Shown piece after piece: positions 8,412-17,822 of a DNA stretch of 52,971 nucleotides. Both the position numbers and the translations under genes were made by a program. Positions within the stretch are counted from its first letter, which is position 1, and each line of letters begins with the position of its first letter. Below the pieces are notes generated by a model. The model did not search any database and had not been told where the DNA came from. It was given only the letters and a program-made list of their open reading frames with translations. The DNA is taken from positions 1-52,971 of the forward strand of contig NC_000956.1 of the NCBI RefSeq assembly GCF_000008685.2, in the 5' to 3' direction. Origin of the DNA: Borreliella burgdorferi B31 (GTDB lineage Bacteria; Spirochaetota; Spirochaetia; Borreliales; Borreliaceae).

Positions 8412-8867
8412 ATGAGTGAACAAGAAAACTTACAAACACAAGTTGAGGCTGAAGAAGAACTTTTGGTAACAAAACTTTATTCTGAAGTGTTATTGTTACT
8501 AGGAATAGACAAACTTGCATTAAGCAGACAAAATTTTCTACTTCATTTATCTTTACTTCAAGCTATTCTAGTAACACGTGGTATTGATGCTAGTTCACTT
8601 ACATATGAACAAATATTTTTACTTACCTTTTACCATATGGGTTGTCAATTAAGAAAACAGGGAGTTGTTCGAGAATTTGAATTTGATAGGATCAAAAAAG
8701 AGAAATTCAATGAACTTGAACTTGATTATTATCCTAGTAGCAGTGGAGGCGAAGAAGGTGGCGAGGGGGGTTGTGGCTCAAACAAGAATTTTTGTTCACA
8801 ACTTGATGCATTTTTAGAAAAACTAAAAAGAGAAACTTCAACGCCATCTTGTGTGGGGGTTGTCTAA
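8412..8867 (+). CDS. Head-tail connector candidate (cp32 conserved protein)
   Basis: 151 residues from ATG 8412 (AAGGTAAG upstream). Mostly helical for residues 20-100 (YSEVLLLLGIDKLALSRQNFL), then a Gly/Glu-rich linker (GGEEGGEGGCGSN) and a short C-terminal helix. The position directly after the capsid gene is that of a gp6-type connector in other tailed phages; assignment rests on synteny only. Its stop overlaps the next start (TAATG). Confidence 0.6.
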   Translation: MSEQENLQTQVEAEEELLVTKLYSEVLLLLGIDKLALSRQNFLLHLSLLQAILVTRGIDASSLTYEQIFLLTFYHMGCQLRKQGVVREFEFDRIKKEKFNELELDYYPSSSGGEEGGEGGCGSNKNFCSQLDAFLEKLKRETSTPSCVGVV

Positions 8868-9250
8868 TGAATGGTGTTAGAAAAAGACTTTCTGATATGT
8901 CATTTCGCATGATCAACGTATTTAAGGATCCTAAACCCTTAAAGTTTTATAAAGGTACTGTTGTAAAGCTTGAAAATGATTCTTCTTATCAGAGAGTATT
9001 TGATAAAAATAAGTACACTGAATTCGCAGGAGTTATTATTGACATAAAGCCACAAGAACTTGCAATTCTTTATGATTCTGATATGTCTGATATTCAAGGA
9101 TATTCCAAACTTTACACATATCAAGACCTTAACTATGAACTAAAAGACCGAATATCAATTGCAGATTTAGTTTACTTTGAAATATTTAGTATTGACTCTT
9201 CAATCGGATATTTTACTTTGGTTTTAAAGGAATTTATATGGACAAACTAG
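8867..9250 (+). CDS. Head-closure/neck protein candidate (DUF1506-like)
   Basis: 127 residues. I choose ATG 8867, which overlaps the preceding stop (TAATG), over the upstream TTG at 8849. A beta-rich small protein (KFYKGTVVKLENDSS, YFTLVLKEF) with the size and position of a head-closure protein. The last 13 bases overlap the next gene. Function is inferred from gene order. Confidence 0.6.
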   Translation: MNGVRKRLSDMSFRMINVFKDPKPLKFYKGTVVKLENDSSYQRVFDKNKYTEFAGVIIDIKPQELAILYDSDMSDIQGYSKLYTYQDLNYELKDRISIADLVYFEIFSIDSSIGYFTLVLKEFIWTN

Positions 9251-9627
9251 AATTTAAAATGGAATTGGAAATTGGGTGGTTTGGTGGTCGTGCAGGTATT
9301 GCTAAAATGCATGAAAAAGGGAATAGCAATTTACCAGCAAGAAAACATTTAACCAAAATTGCTAGTAGTTCTGAGTTTAGAGAATATATCAATAATAGCT
9401 ATATAAATTCTAAGTTTAATCTTGACCCTAAATAGGGAATGGAGGCTATTGGACAAGCTTTTATAAGGTACTATGAAAATTATCTACTATCAGCACAAGT
9501 CACTCCAGCCTTAAAGGCTAATACAATCAAAAGTAAGTTTAAAAGGGGTAGTAACACTGCAGCAATTCCACTTGTTGATACAGCCAAAATGTTATCAGAG
9601 ATTACTTATAAGGTAACACTTGAATGA
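9238..9627 (+). pseudogene. gp10-like neck/tail-completion protein with in-frame amber stop
   Basis: ATG 9238 gives 65 residues to ...NLDPK, then TAG at 9433-9435, then in the same frame GMEAIGQAFIRYYENYLLSAQ to 9627. The combined 129-residue product has the layout of phage HK97 gp10-like or virion-morphogenesis proteins (PARKHLTKIASSSEFREYI is typical of the family's PxRPFL region). A single base change explains the interruption. ATG 9439 could reinitiate and give a C-terminal piece, but no ribosome binding site is evident. This would be expected to block head-tail joining. Confidence 0.8.
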
Positions 9628-10190
9628 TTTTCACTTTAGATATGGTATTAAATCATTTAACTCAAATATTTAAAGGGTTTAAGGCGTATGCACCTGAAAA
9701 TAATTTTGAGTGCGACATCATAAATACCTACAATCATCCATATCTTTCAAAAATCACAGCTGCTAGCTCAAATATAATAGCATTGAAATTTGATGGTACA
9801 GAAAATCTATTTGATCATAATTCTAGAGCAGGTGTATTTTATGAAAATGCTTTGGAATTTAGTATAAATTTTCAAATATATATTATTGCAATAGTGTTAA
9901 ACGCCAAAGACTTTGACGCTAATTCACGCATGTTAATGCTTTATAGTATGCTTAGTGACTTTTTGCACAATAAAGCTCATAAGTATAATTTGCCCAGTCT
10001 ACAACCCGACTATATTAATAAAATTAACTTTTACATTTACCCAACATCTAATATGCAAACAGTTGGACTGATTAATTTAGGCACAAAATATAGCAACCAT
10101 GCATACAGTGCATCTATAGCATTTAATGCTAGTGTAAAAGCAACCGAAATTTTAAAGGAGGAATACAAAATTGCCGCAAGATACAATTAG
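9624..10190 (+). CDS. Tail terminator candidate (DUF764-like)
   Basis: 188 residues; ATG 9624 overlaps the previous stop (ATGA). Contains YHPYLSKITAASSNIIALKF-like strands and EFSINFQIYIIAIVLNAKD followed by helical LMLYSMLSDFLHNKA, a mixed fold. Position between the neck gene and the sheath gene fits a tail terminator or tail-completion protein. The end overlaps the next gene by 20 bases. Confidence 0.6.
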   Translation: MIFTLDMVLNHLTQIFKGFKAYAPENNFECDIINTYNHPYLSKITAASSNIIALKFDGTENLFDHNSRAGVFYENALEFSINFQIYIIAIVLNAKDFDANSRMLMLYSMLSDFLHNKAHKYNLPSLQPDYINKINFYIYPTSNMQTVGLINLGTKYSNHAYSASIAFNASVKATEILKEEYKIAARYN

Positions 10191-11283
10191 TGTAAGTTTG
10201 CTTGACTCTAGAATTCAAGCTAGTAGGCCCAATTATTATAATCCACTTTTGGTTTACAAAACAGCCAAAATTAAAGTTAATAAAGATGCTGCCAACTTTA
10301 TAACATTGAATTTAACCGTTAATAACTATGAAAAACAAATTGAAACTTTAGAAAAAGATAATGGGAATGGACAAGATCAGTTTGGAAAAGAAAAAACACT
10401 GCTTAAAACTGCAATGTCAAATTTTTTCAATTCAAGTGAAGAATCATTAAAATCCGCTGTTCTTTTTATTTATAAGGATAAACCCGAAGAGTTAAAAAAA
10501 TATCTTAAAGTACATAGACACACTTTTGTTGTACTTATTAATACTGAGGGTGATAATTCCGATGATGGACTTAAGATTTATAAAGATGATTATGATAAGT
10601 TTAAAACACCTTCAATTTTTTTTGTATTCTCGACTAAAGAACAAGAAATAAAAGAACTATTTAAAGATAAAGGCAATACTGAAAAAGAAAGAAATATTGC
10701 TGTTTACAGTAATAATAAAGACAATTTACACCTCAAATTTATAAGTCAATATTTACATCAGGCTAGTATTTTTCATGCTGTAAATCCTTATGGCATGCCG
10801 CTGGCTGCTACACCACTTGTTGATGATACTGTAATTGGAAAGTTGCGAACTGCAAAAATCAACTTTTATTCACTTCTTAATGAAACTGGTCTTGATGGTA
10901 TGCCTGCCTTTAAAGAGAGCGTTGATCTTGCTGGAAGTTCAATAGACGAGCTTTTCACTTATCATTATATAAAAAATGAAGCGATTATTGAGCTTATTAG
11001 AATTTGGAACAAAAACAATAGGCAAAATAGCAAATTATCTGCACTACAACTTAGTGGTGCTAGAGACAATGCATATACTTCAGCAATTGAATGTCTTCTT
11101 AAAAGGTTTGTCGACAGGGGATTGATTATAGAGTATAAAAACTTAAACCTTACCCTTTCTCCTACACCACAACTTAAATTAGAACTTAGTGTGAATATTA
11201 CTTATAACTTTAGCATTAATGCTGTTGCTTTAGTAATCACTACTCAAGATATAGTTGATTATCAAAACAGCTTAAGTGCTTAA
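10171..11283 (+). CDS. Tail sheath protein candidate (DUF787-like)
   Basis: 370 residues from TTG 10171, with AAAGGAGG (10155-10162) at good spacing inside the previous gene. Size, and the place directly before a 142-residue tube-like gene, fit a contractile tail sheath, so cp32 phage would be a myovirus. The C-terminal part (LLKRFVDRGLIIEYKNLNL then LELSVNITYNFSINAVALVITTQDI) has the conserved sheath pattern of a final beta domain with I/V-rich strands. No enzymatic motifs. Confidence 0.72.
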   Translation: MPQDTISVSLLDSRIQASRPNYYNPLLVYKTAKIKVNKDAANFITLNLTVNNYEKQIETLEKDNGNGQDQFGKEKTLLKTAMSNFFNSSEESLKSAVLFIYKDKPEELKKYLKVHRHTFVVLINTEGDNSDDGLKIYKDDYDKFKTPSIFFVFSTKEQEIKELFKDKGNTEKERNIAVYSNNKDNLHLKFISQYLHQASIFHAVNPYGMPLAATPLVDDTVIGKLRTAKINFYSLLNETGLDGMPAFKESVDLAGSSIDELFTYHYIKNEAIIELIRIWNKNNRQNSKLSALQLSGARDNAYTSAIECLLKRFVDRGLIIEYKNLNLTLSPTPQLKLELSVNITYNFSINAVALVITTQDIVDYQNSLSA

Positions 11284-11296
11284 AAGGGGGGCTAAA

Positions 11297-11725
11297 ATGC
11301 AATTTTATGATTTAAGAGAAGTTTATTTTTCAATTGGTGGTACACAGCTACATAGTGGCAAACTAGAGCTTACAAGCGAACCTACAACAAGAGCAGTAAT
11401 TAGTAGTGAAGATAAAGGTATGCCTGTAATAAGCTTAAGAGATCCCAAAACGATAACTTATGTTTTTAACATTGAAGTGACATTAGGTAGTCATGACTAC
11501 ATTTTGTTAACTGAACTTTCTGATGAACAGTTTTACAACATGGACGTGAGAAAAGAGGATAAAATGCTTGATTTAGCATTCAATGATAGAATTGCTACCA
11601 AAATTATTTCTAACTATGCAATTTTTACTGAAGAGCCTTCAAGAAGTTATTCTGCTGAGGCCGAAAAAGTATCTTTTGAAATTAGGGCTATTAATTGCCA
11701 AAAAACTAAACCAAACAACACTTAA
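11297..11725 (+). CDS. Tail tube protein candidate
   Basis: 142 residues from ATG 11297 (AAAAGGGGGG just upstream; the GTG at 11276 would overlap the sheath gene). Beta-rich (DLREVYFSIGGTQLHSGKLE, KTITYVFNIEVTLGSHDYI) with the size of a myovirus tail tube, and it follows the sheath gene as in most contractile-tailed phages. Confidence 0.7.
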   Translation: MQFYDLREVYFSIGGTQLHSGKLELTSEPTTRAVISSEDKGMPVISLRDPKTITYVFNIEVTLGSHDYILLTELSDEQFYNMDVRKEDKMLDLAFNDRIATKIISNYAIFTEEPSRSYSAEAEKVSFEIRAINCQKTKPNNT

Positions 11726-11740
11726 AAGGAGAGTCTTATT

Positions 11741-12196
11741 GTGATAATGAGATATAAAATGAAAATTTTAACTAAAAATAAAACTTATGAATATCCGCTG
11801 AGAGTACTTCCCGTCTATGAATGGGATAAAGTGCTAGGATTTAATCAAAGTGACGCTGTTTTAAAGCTTAATGAGGTTAAATTCTTAAGAGAAATCACAA
11901 GCTTAATGATAAGTCCAAAATTTTTAGACGAATTCTATGTGATTTTGGATCAAAATAGAGAATTTATTTCTTATTATAAGGACTATCTTGTTGCAATAAT
12001 TTACACTGCACAATTTAATACTTTTCATTTAGACAATAATCTAAAAAAGCCCGCTTTAGTATATTTGAGTGAGTATGAAAATAATGTTGGTGATTTTGTT
12101 GCTTTTGACTATATTAATGAAAATTTTGATTATGAAAAAGTAGCCACTTCGCTTTCATCAATTACATCAAATTCCAATGAGCTGGTTGCTAAATGA
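11741..12196 (+). CDS. Tail assembly chaperone candidate 1
   Basis: 151 residues. GTG 11741 has AAGGAG 8 bases upstream, better spaced than ATG 11747 or 11759. It lies between tube and tape-measure genes, where tail assembly chaperones sit. Acidic, helical C-terminal half. The stop overlaps the next start (ATGA), so the pair may be translationally coupled. Many phages make the second chaperone by frameshift; here a separate overlapping start is used. Confidence 0.6.
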   Translation: MIMRYKMKILTKNKTYEYPLRVLPVYEWDKVLGFNQSDAVLKLNEVKFLREITSLMISPKFLDEFYVILDQNREFISYYKDYLVAIIYTAQFNTFHLDNNLKKPALVYLSEYENNVGDFVAFDYINENFDYEKVATSLSSITSNSNELVAK

Positions 12197-12429
12197 GCAA
12201 AAGAAATAGAGATATTGATAAAGCTATTGCAAGTCTTGATGAGACTAGAAAAAAATATTTTAACTTGCTTGACGAGATTAAGAACGATAAATACTTTTTC
12301 CCAGTAATTATGAATATTTGCTCATACTACTCGGTTAAAAAATTGCCTTATGACGAGCTTTTAGAAGTCAATAGACTTGCTGAGATTAAATTAGAAAAAG
12401 AATTGTATGAATTAATTTTAAGCAAGTGA
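12193..12429 (+). CDS. Tail assembly chaperone candidate 2 (small)
   Basis: 78 residues, mainly helical (KAIASLDETRKKYFNLLDEI, YDELLEVNRLAEIKLEKELYEL). ATG 12193 overlaps the upstream stop by four bases. Position just before the tape measure suggests it is the partner of the preceding chaperone. Confidence 0.55.
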   Translation: MSKRNRDIDKAIASLDETRKKYFNLLDEIKNDKYFFPVIMNICSYYSVKKLPYDELLEVNRLAEIKLEKELYELILSK

Positions 12430-12436
12430 GGACTTA

Positions 12437-13732
12437 GTGAGCGACAAATTCACCATTAAATTTAAAGGTATTCTTGATCATGCTGCAACAAAAAAGGCCA
12501 TTGAACAAGATATTTCTAAAATGGAAAAATATCTTAAACCTAAAAAATCTAGTTTGGGTAGCACTAAAGATATTGTAAAAAATAATTTGTCGGACAAGAA
12601 AAAAGAACTTGGTAGACAATCTAAATTTGAAAGCTTAAGAGAGCGTGTTGAGAAATATAGACTTACACAAACTAAAAAACTTATAAAACAGGGCATGGGG
12701 TTTGAGAAAGCTAGAAAAGAGGCTTTCAGAAGATCTTTAATGTCTGATAGAGACAAAAGGCGTCTTGAGTATAAAGAACTTGCAAAAGAATCAAAGGCAA
12801 AAAGTAAAATGTTAGCGGCCTCTCAAGGAAAAGGACTTGTTGCCAAAATTGCAATAGGTAGTGCCCTAGGGAATATCATTAGCAACGCTATGAGTAAAGT
12901 TGGAGGAGGCCTTTTAGGTTTTGCTAAAAAATCGGTTGAAGAAGACACCAAAACAAAAAGAACAAAACTTCTCAATAGTGCATTTTTTACAGATAACGAA
13001 CGAAATATGATTATGGGAAATAAAGACAAGAATACTAAGGGAATTCTTGACGGAATGAAAGGTTTTGAGCGAGACTTAGAAAAAGAAGAGTTTCTACATC
13101 AAGCAAGTGCCTTTAAGGGTACTCTAAGGGACCTAGATATGTTAAATGAAACTAATTTGAAAAACGCAGTAGAATTTGCAGCTATGCTTAAATCCAGTGG
13201 TGCTATGAGCAGCGAAGATGCAGTAAAGGCTGTTAATAGTGTTCTTGGGGGTGATGGAAGTGAGCTTTTTAATCTATTAAAGAAGTCAGGTGTTGGAGAC
13301 AAATATATAGAAGATGCCAAAAGGGCTTGGCAAGGCGGGGCTGAGGTAGATCTAGATTCCAGAATTACCAAGATGATGGAAATGTTCGAGGATTTTAAAT
13401 CTTTCGGCCTTACAAAAAAAGTCAATAATGCTGAGAGTATTCAAAGTAATTTGGCCTCAGCTGAGCAAACTCTTTCAAATTTGACCACTACTGTTTTGGA
13501 CCCATTACTTAATATCATTAACTGGATCACCGCTAAAATTAAAAATTTTGATTTTACCAAAGATATTATCAATCCCATAATTAATGGCATTAAAAGTATT
13601 TTTAATCTTAATTATTTCTTTGCCAAATTAAAATCGGTTCTACCTACAATGTTCGGCGGAGATGGCGGCGAAGCTTTAAAAAAACTGCAAGAACAGGCTG
13701 AGAATCAAGACAATGCTAACAACACTCCATAA
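12437..13732 (+). CDS. Tail tape measure protein (DUF759-like)
   Basis: 431 residues from GTG 12437 (TGAGGA upstream). Long helical N-terminus rich in Lys/Glu/Arg (residues 20-130), a Gly/Ala-rich hydrophobic stretch IAIGSALGNIISNAMSKVGGG (about residues 140-160), then more helices and a second hydrophobic part near LLNIINWITAKI. This layout is typical of tape measure proteins, which set tail length and help DNA entry. It is short for the family, implying a short tail if length scales normally. Confidence 0.75.
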   Translation: MSDKFTIKFKGILDHAATKKAIEQDISKMEKYLKPKKSSLGSTKDIVKNNLSDKKKELGRQSKFESLRERVEKYRLTQTKKLIKQGMGFEKARKEAFRRSLMSDRDKRRLEYKELAKESKAKSKMLAASQGKGLVAKIAIGSALGNIISNAMSKVGGGLLGFAKKSVEEDTKTKRTKLLNSAFFTDNERNMIMGNKDKNTKGILDGMKGFERDLEKEEFLHQASAFKGTLRDLDMLNETNLKNAVEFAAMLKSSGAMSSEDAVKAVNSVLGGDGSELFNLLKKSGVGDKYIEDAKRAWQGGAEVDLDSRITKMMEMFEDFKSFGLTKKVNNAESIQSNLASAEQTLSNLTTTVLDPLLNIINWITAKIKNFDFTKDIINPIINGIKSIFNLNYFFAKLKSVLPTMFGGDGGEALKKLQEQAENQDNANNTP

Positions 13733-13754
13733 TTTTGGTAAAAGGTAATTACTT

Positions 13755-14438
13755 ATGACAAGTAACAAAAAAATTGCTAACAATGCAGCTAACAAAATAG
13801 ATATTAATAATAAAATTACTAACAATCATGATATTGAAAAGAAAAAAATCAAGGAAAAAATTAATGATATTGAAAAGAAAGAAATCAGGGAAATTACTCG
13901 AATAATAAGAGATGTAATAACCCAAATATTTGCTCTTTTTGGAGCAGATAATTTTTTAGTGTTATTTCCTAGAATGGATCTAAAAGGTTTTGGATATATT
14001 CCTCAATTGTTTTTTATAAAACCAAAAAATGAACTCATAACACGCACTTATAATACTAGTTGTTCTAAAAGACCAGTTATCAATTATTATGATAGAAAAG
14101 CGGAATATGTAAGCTACAATCCGGTAATGACTGGTGAACATATCTCATTAAACGGTGGAATACTAACATCCTTATATAAGGATATGCTTTCTTTACTTAA
14201 AATGACTGTTTTTGGCAATACTATGCTACGTTTTGACGCGCATCTTGTAAAAGAACAACTAGCCAATAGAATACAAGCACAAGTCCCTTTTAGTATCTAT
14301 AGTCCAACTTTTGGACTTAAAGAATTAGCTGTAATTACAAGTCTTTCGTTTAAAGATACTCCTTTCATTGACGAAGTTGAGGTTAGTCTGTCAATAGAAA
14401 TAGTAAAAACATTCGCATTAGAAAAATATAAAGGATAA
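13755..14438 (+). CDS. Tail protein between tape measure and hub (DUF792-like)
   Basis: 227 residues from ATG 13755. The N-terminal 55 residues are Asn/Lys/Ile-rich with an imperfect repeat (DIEKKKIKEKINDIEKKEI). The remainder is beta-rich with an amphipathic stretch VITQIFALFGADNFLVLFP. In contractile phages a gene here often encodes a baseplate hub adaptor or a LysM-type tail protein; I see no LysM motif, so I leave the role open. Confidence 0.55.
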   Translation: MTSNKKIANNAANKIDINNKITNNHDIEKKKIKEKINDIEKKEIREITRIIRDVITQIFALFGADNFLVLFPRMDLKGFGYIPQLFFIKPKNELITRTYNTSCSKRPVINYYDRKAEYVSYNPVMTGEHISLNGGILTSLYKDMLSLLKMTVFGNTMLRFDAHLVKEQLANRIQAQVPFSIYSPTFGLKELAVITSLSFKDTPFIDEVEVSLSIEIVKTFALEKYKG

Positions 14439-14441
14439 AAA

Positions 14442-15392
14442 ATGCTGTTACTACAATATGATTTTAAAATTGAGTTCTACAATGTAGATACATCAAAAAA
14501 ATCAATTGATAGAATTCCTTTTGCCGAAGAAATTCCTAAAATTATAATCAATACACAAGATGGAATTCATATTGATATTTCAATATCCAACGTGTATTCA
14601 AATATTCATACTATAAGTTCCAAACAAGCAAAAGTCGTACTTTGGAATCTTCCCTTAGACTTCACCGACGACATTAAATTTGGAGATATAGTAAAAATAT
14701 ATTATAAGAAATTTGCTCATGAAAAAAATTTTGATTTCATAATGGCAGGAACTTTAGGACCTCCTATGAGCACTGATTATCCGGGTGGGGATTTTAGTGT
14801 AGATCTTGATGTTCGTTTATTAACTAAAAGCAACTTCTTCAATCGTAAGTTAGCAGGCAAAGAAGGCAAAAACTTTAAAGGCAAAACGGTGCAGGAGGCA
14901 ATAGAATCTGTATTTCCCAATCGCAATATCCTTAATATGGATGAAAAAGATTGTCTTAAAATTATTGACAAAGATATTTATGCCACAACACCAAAAGAGT
15001 TTATTGACAAAATAAAAGGAACATATGTTCATAACGTAATAGCCGATATTGGTACTGGTTTACGGGGATATGAATGCTATCTGATATTTACTAATTATAT
15101 AAAAAAGGGGGAAAATGTCCACTACGAGGCATTAGAAGACTATGGGCTTGAATTTATACCACAACAAGAAATTACTTTGGGCACAACACTCAAAAAAAAT
15201 CTTATATTTTGGAACGCAAAAACATTTTTCACACATAAGTTAAATGTTGGAGATAAAGTCTCATTTATTGATGGACTAGGGAAAATGATAAAAACCACTA
15301 TAAAAGAAACAAGTGCAAGGCTTAGCAATACAGGAGAGTGTTCATTAATATTAAAGTTAGAAGATGATTCTAATACAAAACGTAAAAAATAA
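14442..15392 (+). CDS. Baseplate hub protein candidate (gpD-like, DUF693)
   Basis: 316 residues, starting 3 bases after the preceding stop. Size, and position before a spike-like protein and gpW/gpJ-like genes, match the P2 gpD/T4 gp27 hub. Beta-rich, with GDIVKIYYKKFAHEKNFDF and C-terminal HKLNVGDKVSFIDGLGKMIK, typical of hub proteins that end in an OB-like region. Assignment by order and composition. Confidence 0.62.
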   Translation: MLLLQYDFKIEFYNVDTSKKSIDRIPFAEEIPKIIINTQDGIHIDISISNVYSNIHTISSKQAKVVLWNLPLDFTDDIKFGDIVKIYYKKFAHEKNFDFIMAGTLGPPMSTDYPGGDFSVDLDVRLLTKSNFFNRKLAGKEGKNFKGKTVQEAIESVFPNRNILNMDEKDCLKIIDKDIYATTPKEFIDKIKGTYVHNVIADIGTGLRGYECYLIFTNYIKKGENVHYEALEDYGLEFIPQQEITLGTTLKKNLIFWNAKTFFTHKLNVGDKVSFIDGLGKMIKTTIKETSARLSNTGECSLILKLEDDSNTKRKK

Positions 15393-15409
15393 AGGGGACT
15401 AGAATTAGA

Positions 15410-15964
15410 ATGAATGAAGACTATGAAATTTACAGAATGAATCAACGCCTTTATGGCCAGGCATTGGCTCAAGAAGACCTTAAAAATTGGATTTATTCAA
15501 ACATTTTTATAATTAAAATTGGCACTGTAAAGGAGTTTAAACATCAAACTCAAGAAGCTATTGTTACAATACCCGAATTTGAAGATTTAGAAATTCACAC
15601 AAAAAATATCTCTAATATCAGTTTAGAACTATCAAAAGGTGATTGCGTTTTACTACTTCAATCAAGCATTAATATTTTTGATAAAAATAACGATATTCAC
15701 TTTGACAAACATCATTTTTATATACTTAGTGCAATTAGCCCAAAGACTTTAAATCTAATCTCTGATACTGTTAAAATTAAAGCAAACAATAACATTGAAA
15801 TAGCTAACCAAACAACTAGCTTAAAAACAATTCTCAAAAATATTGTAAGTGCTATTGAGGGTATAAAAGTCGTACCCGCACAAGGAGGCCCAGCAATTGA
15901 ATCAGTCAGTCTAAAAATAGCAACCACTAAAATTAATTCTGATATTAATAGTTTGTTTAAGTAA
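15410..15964 (+). CDS. Baseplate spike candidate (gpV-like, DUF777)
   Basis: 184 residues from ATG 15410, with AAAGGGG upstream. An N-terminal OB-like region (IGTVKEFKHQTQEAIVTIPEF, KGDCVLLLQSS) precedes a repetitive beta stretch (SDTVKIKANNNIEIANQTTS) that looks like a spike beta-helix. This is the pattern of the tail spike that pierces the envelope. The C-terminus (KVVPAQGGPAIESVSLKIATT) is common in gpV-type proteins. Confidence 0.68.
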   Translation: MNEDYEIYRMNQRLYGQALAQEDLKNWIYSNIFIIKIGTVKEFKHQTQEAIVTIPEFEDLEIHTKNISNISLELSKGDCVLLLQSSINIFDKNNDIHFDKHHFYILSAISPKTLNLISDTVKIKANNNIEIANQTTSLKTILKNIVSAIEGIKVVPAQGGPAIESVSLKIATTKINSDINSLFK

Positions 15965-15980
15965 TTTTTGCTAAATATGG

Positions 15981-15986
15981 TATAAT
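15981..15986 (+). promoter_or_regulatory. Possible internal -10 box, leaderless start
   Basis: A perfect TATAAT lies 7 bases before ATG 15994, so a transcript from it would begin at or next to the start codon. There is no ribosome binding site. The -35 region (TTGTTT-like near 15953) is weak. Confidence 0.3.
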
Positions 15987-15993
15987 TACTAGT

Positions 15994-16326
15994 ATGGATT
16001 TAAGATTAGGCAATAATTTCGAATTGGTATTTAATAACGATTTATCACTTGTTGATGGAATTGATGAACAAAAACAAAGATTTTTGATATTTTTAAACAC
16101 CTTAAGGGGTAGTTTAAGCTATGCTCCTCATTGGGGACTGGACTATTTCTTGCTTTTAAAACTGTTAAAAATTAACAATCTTCACGCTGTAAAAAATTAT
16201 TTTCACGAAATATCTAAAGAACTTAACTTAGATTTAATAAATATTTCAACTACTATACAAGACAACAAAGCACACATATCCTTTTTTTTCTCAGGCGATG
16301 TTTTGAATATGGAGTTTAATTTATGA
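15994..16326 (+). CDS. Baseplate wedge protein candidate (gpW/gp25-like)
   Basis: 110 residues. The pattern FELVFNNDLSLVDGIDEQKQRFLIFLNTLRGSLSYAP followed by WGLDYF is that of gpW/T4 gp25-like baseplate wedge proteins. The stop overlaps the next ATG (TTATGAG). Lacks a ribosome binding site; a TATAAT lies just upstream. Confidence 0.7.
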   Translation: MDLRLGNNFELVFNNDLSLVDGIDEQKQRFLIFLNTLRGSLSYAPHWGLDYFLLLKLLKINNLHAVKNYFHEISKELNLDLINISTTIQDNKAHISFFFSGDVLNMEFNL

Positions 16327-17198
16327 GTATAGTTTTTGATTCTGATTTTGGCATTTTAAAACGTACAATTAAGGATATTGTAAGATCGAAAAGAGAATAT
16401 TTGCGTGTAAATTATGGGATTAATATTGATGATAACCAAAGCTCAATTTATAACATTATTGCGTCTTCTTTAGCATTAATTGAAGAAGAAATAATTAATA
16501 AGCTTAATCTCTTTTTTTCTAAAATGAAACCGGGTGGCACTTATTGGGCTGCTATTGAAGAACACATTTCTTCTAAAAGCACAACTTACAGCGCGGTTCG
16601 CACTGCTTTACTTAATCTTGATGGGGTTGAGCATACTAATATTAAAAGTGCAGCTGGTAAAGCCAACATATATCTAATTTTAAAGGAAACTTTACTAGAC
16701 GATAGTAAATCTAATATTAATAGTCCTAAATTTAAAGCAAAACTTTGGGAGACATTATATCTAACAACTCCTAGTGGGACTTTACTTGAGGGAGACATCG
16801 AAATTGATGGCCTCAATTCAACTGGACAACGGAAATCCTATAAAATATCGCTAGGGAAAAGAAAATATGTTTATATGAAAGTAAAGTATAAACTTGACCT
16901 TAAAAACTACCTCTACTTAAATATTGACTCTCAAATTAGGGATATATATTCTAGGATTATTTCAAATAACTATTCTGATATGGGAATCAGCTTTGAATAT
17001 CAAGACTTTTTTGCTCCAGTTAATGAAGTTAAAGGAATTAAGTTTATGGAAATAAGTGCTTGTATTAAAGATACAGACACTGAGAGTATTACAAAAATTG
17101 GTGATAGCGATTTTAAAAAAAATCAAGATATTGCCATTAATGATGACACAATGCTACTTTTCAATATGACAGATAGATTGCTTATTGATATTGGATAG
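16323..17198 (+). CDS. Baseplate J-like protein (DUF276)
   Basis: 291 residues. It follows the gpW-like gene with a four-base overlap as gpJ follows gpW in P2-like phages. The N-terminus (IKDIVRSKREYLRVNYGINID, SSIYNIIASSLALIEEEIINK) and TPSGTLLEGDIEIDGLNS are consistent with baseplate J proteins that build the wedge. Known to me as DUF276 in Borrelia. Confidence 0.72.
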   Translation: MSIVFDSDFGILKRTIKDIVRSKREYLRVNYGINIDDNQSSIYNIIASSLALIEEEIINKLNLFFSKMKPGGTYWAAIEEHISSKSTTYSAVRTALLNLDGVEHTNIKSAAGKANIYLILKETLLDDSKSNINSPKFKAKLWETLYLTTPSGTLLEGDIEIDGLNSTGQRKSYKISLGKRKYVYMKVKYKLDLKNYLYLNIDSQIRDIYSRIISNNYSDMGISFEYQDFFAPVNEVKGIKFMEISACIKDTDTESITKIGDSDFKKNQDIAINDDTMLLFNMTDRLLIDIG

Positions 17199-17207
17199 TT
17201 AACAAAT

Positions 17208-17813
17208 ATGAAAATACCCAATCTTTTCAAAAACACCGAAATTCATAAATTTATACGTACAGAAACAGAATATGCACAAGCATTGCTTAATGAACTTAAG
17301 TCCCTTAATTCCAACTTCATATCCATTAATGTAATAGAAAATATAAAATCAAGATATATTGCAATATGGATATCTCAAGTTTTATCTATCTTTTATGCAA
17401 AAACTCAAACTTTACAAAGTATTACAAGCAATATTAATAGTGTTATTTTTGCTTTACGTCATATTGGCACTGACGAGTCATTTAGACTGATTTTCAAGAC
17501 CTTTTTAAATGTGGACATTGAAGTTACTACTCCTGAAGCTGGGGTTATTGATATCTCTTTAAAAGGGGTAATAAAAACAAACTTTACTACATTTATTTCG
17601 CCTAGCACTAAGAAAGGAAAACGACTAAAAAAGATAATTCTTAGAGAAAAGAAGCCGGGATACGCTGCATCTAAAAAAGCTTTGGTATTTAACTCACTTC
17701 CTAAAGGCTATGATCATTCAATTTATGCTTTTATAAAGGGAATTATTCCTATTGGTAGAGTTCTCAAAATTAATAATACAGATGGTAACAATATTATAAC
17801 TTTTAACAACTAA
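17208..17813 (+). CDS. Tail protein I-like baseplate component (DUF735)
   Basis: 201 residues, next after the J-like gene, as gpI follows gpJ. A helical N-terminal half is followed by a basic beta-rich half (GVIDISLKGVIKTNFTTFI, KKGKRLKKIILREKKPGY). Assigned by order. A strong ribosome binding site for the next gene (AAGGAGG) overlaps its end. Confidence 0.6.
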   Translation: MKIPNLFKNTEIHKFIRTETEYAQALLNELKSLNSNFISINVIENIKSRYIAIWISQVLSIFYAKTQTLQSITSNINSVIFALRHIGTDESFRLIFKTFLNVDIEVTTPEAGVIDISLKGVIKTNFTTFISPSTKKGKRLKKIILREKKPGYAASKKALVFNSLPKGYDHSIYAFIKGIIPIGRVLKINNTDGNNIITFNN

Positions 17814-17822
17814 GGAGGTTTT

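Noticed and set aside
13099..13425. Minus-strand frame inside the tape measure gene
   Set aside because: Shadow of the well supported plus-strand gene; no ribosome binding site.
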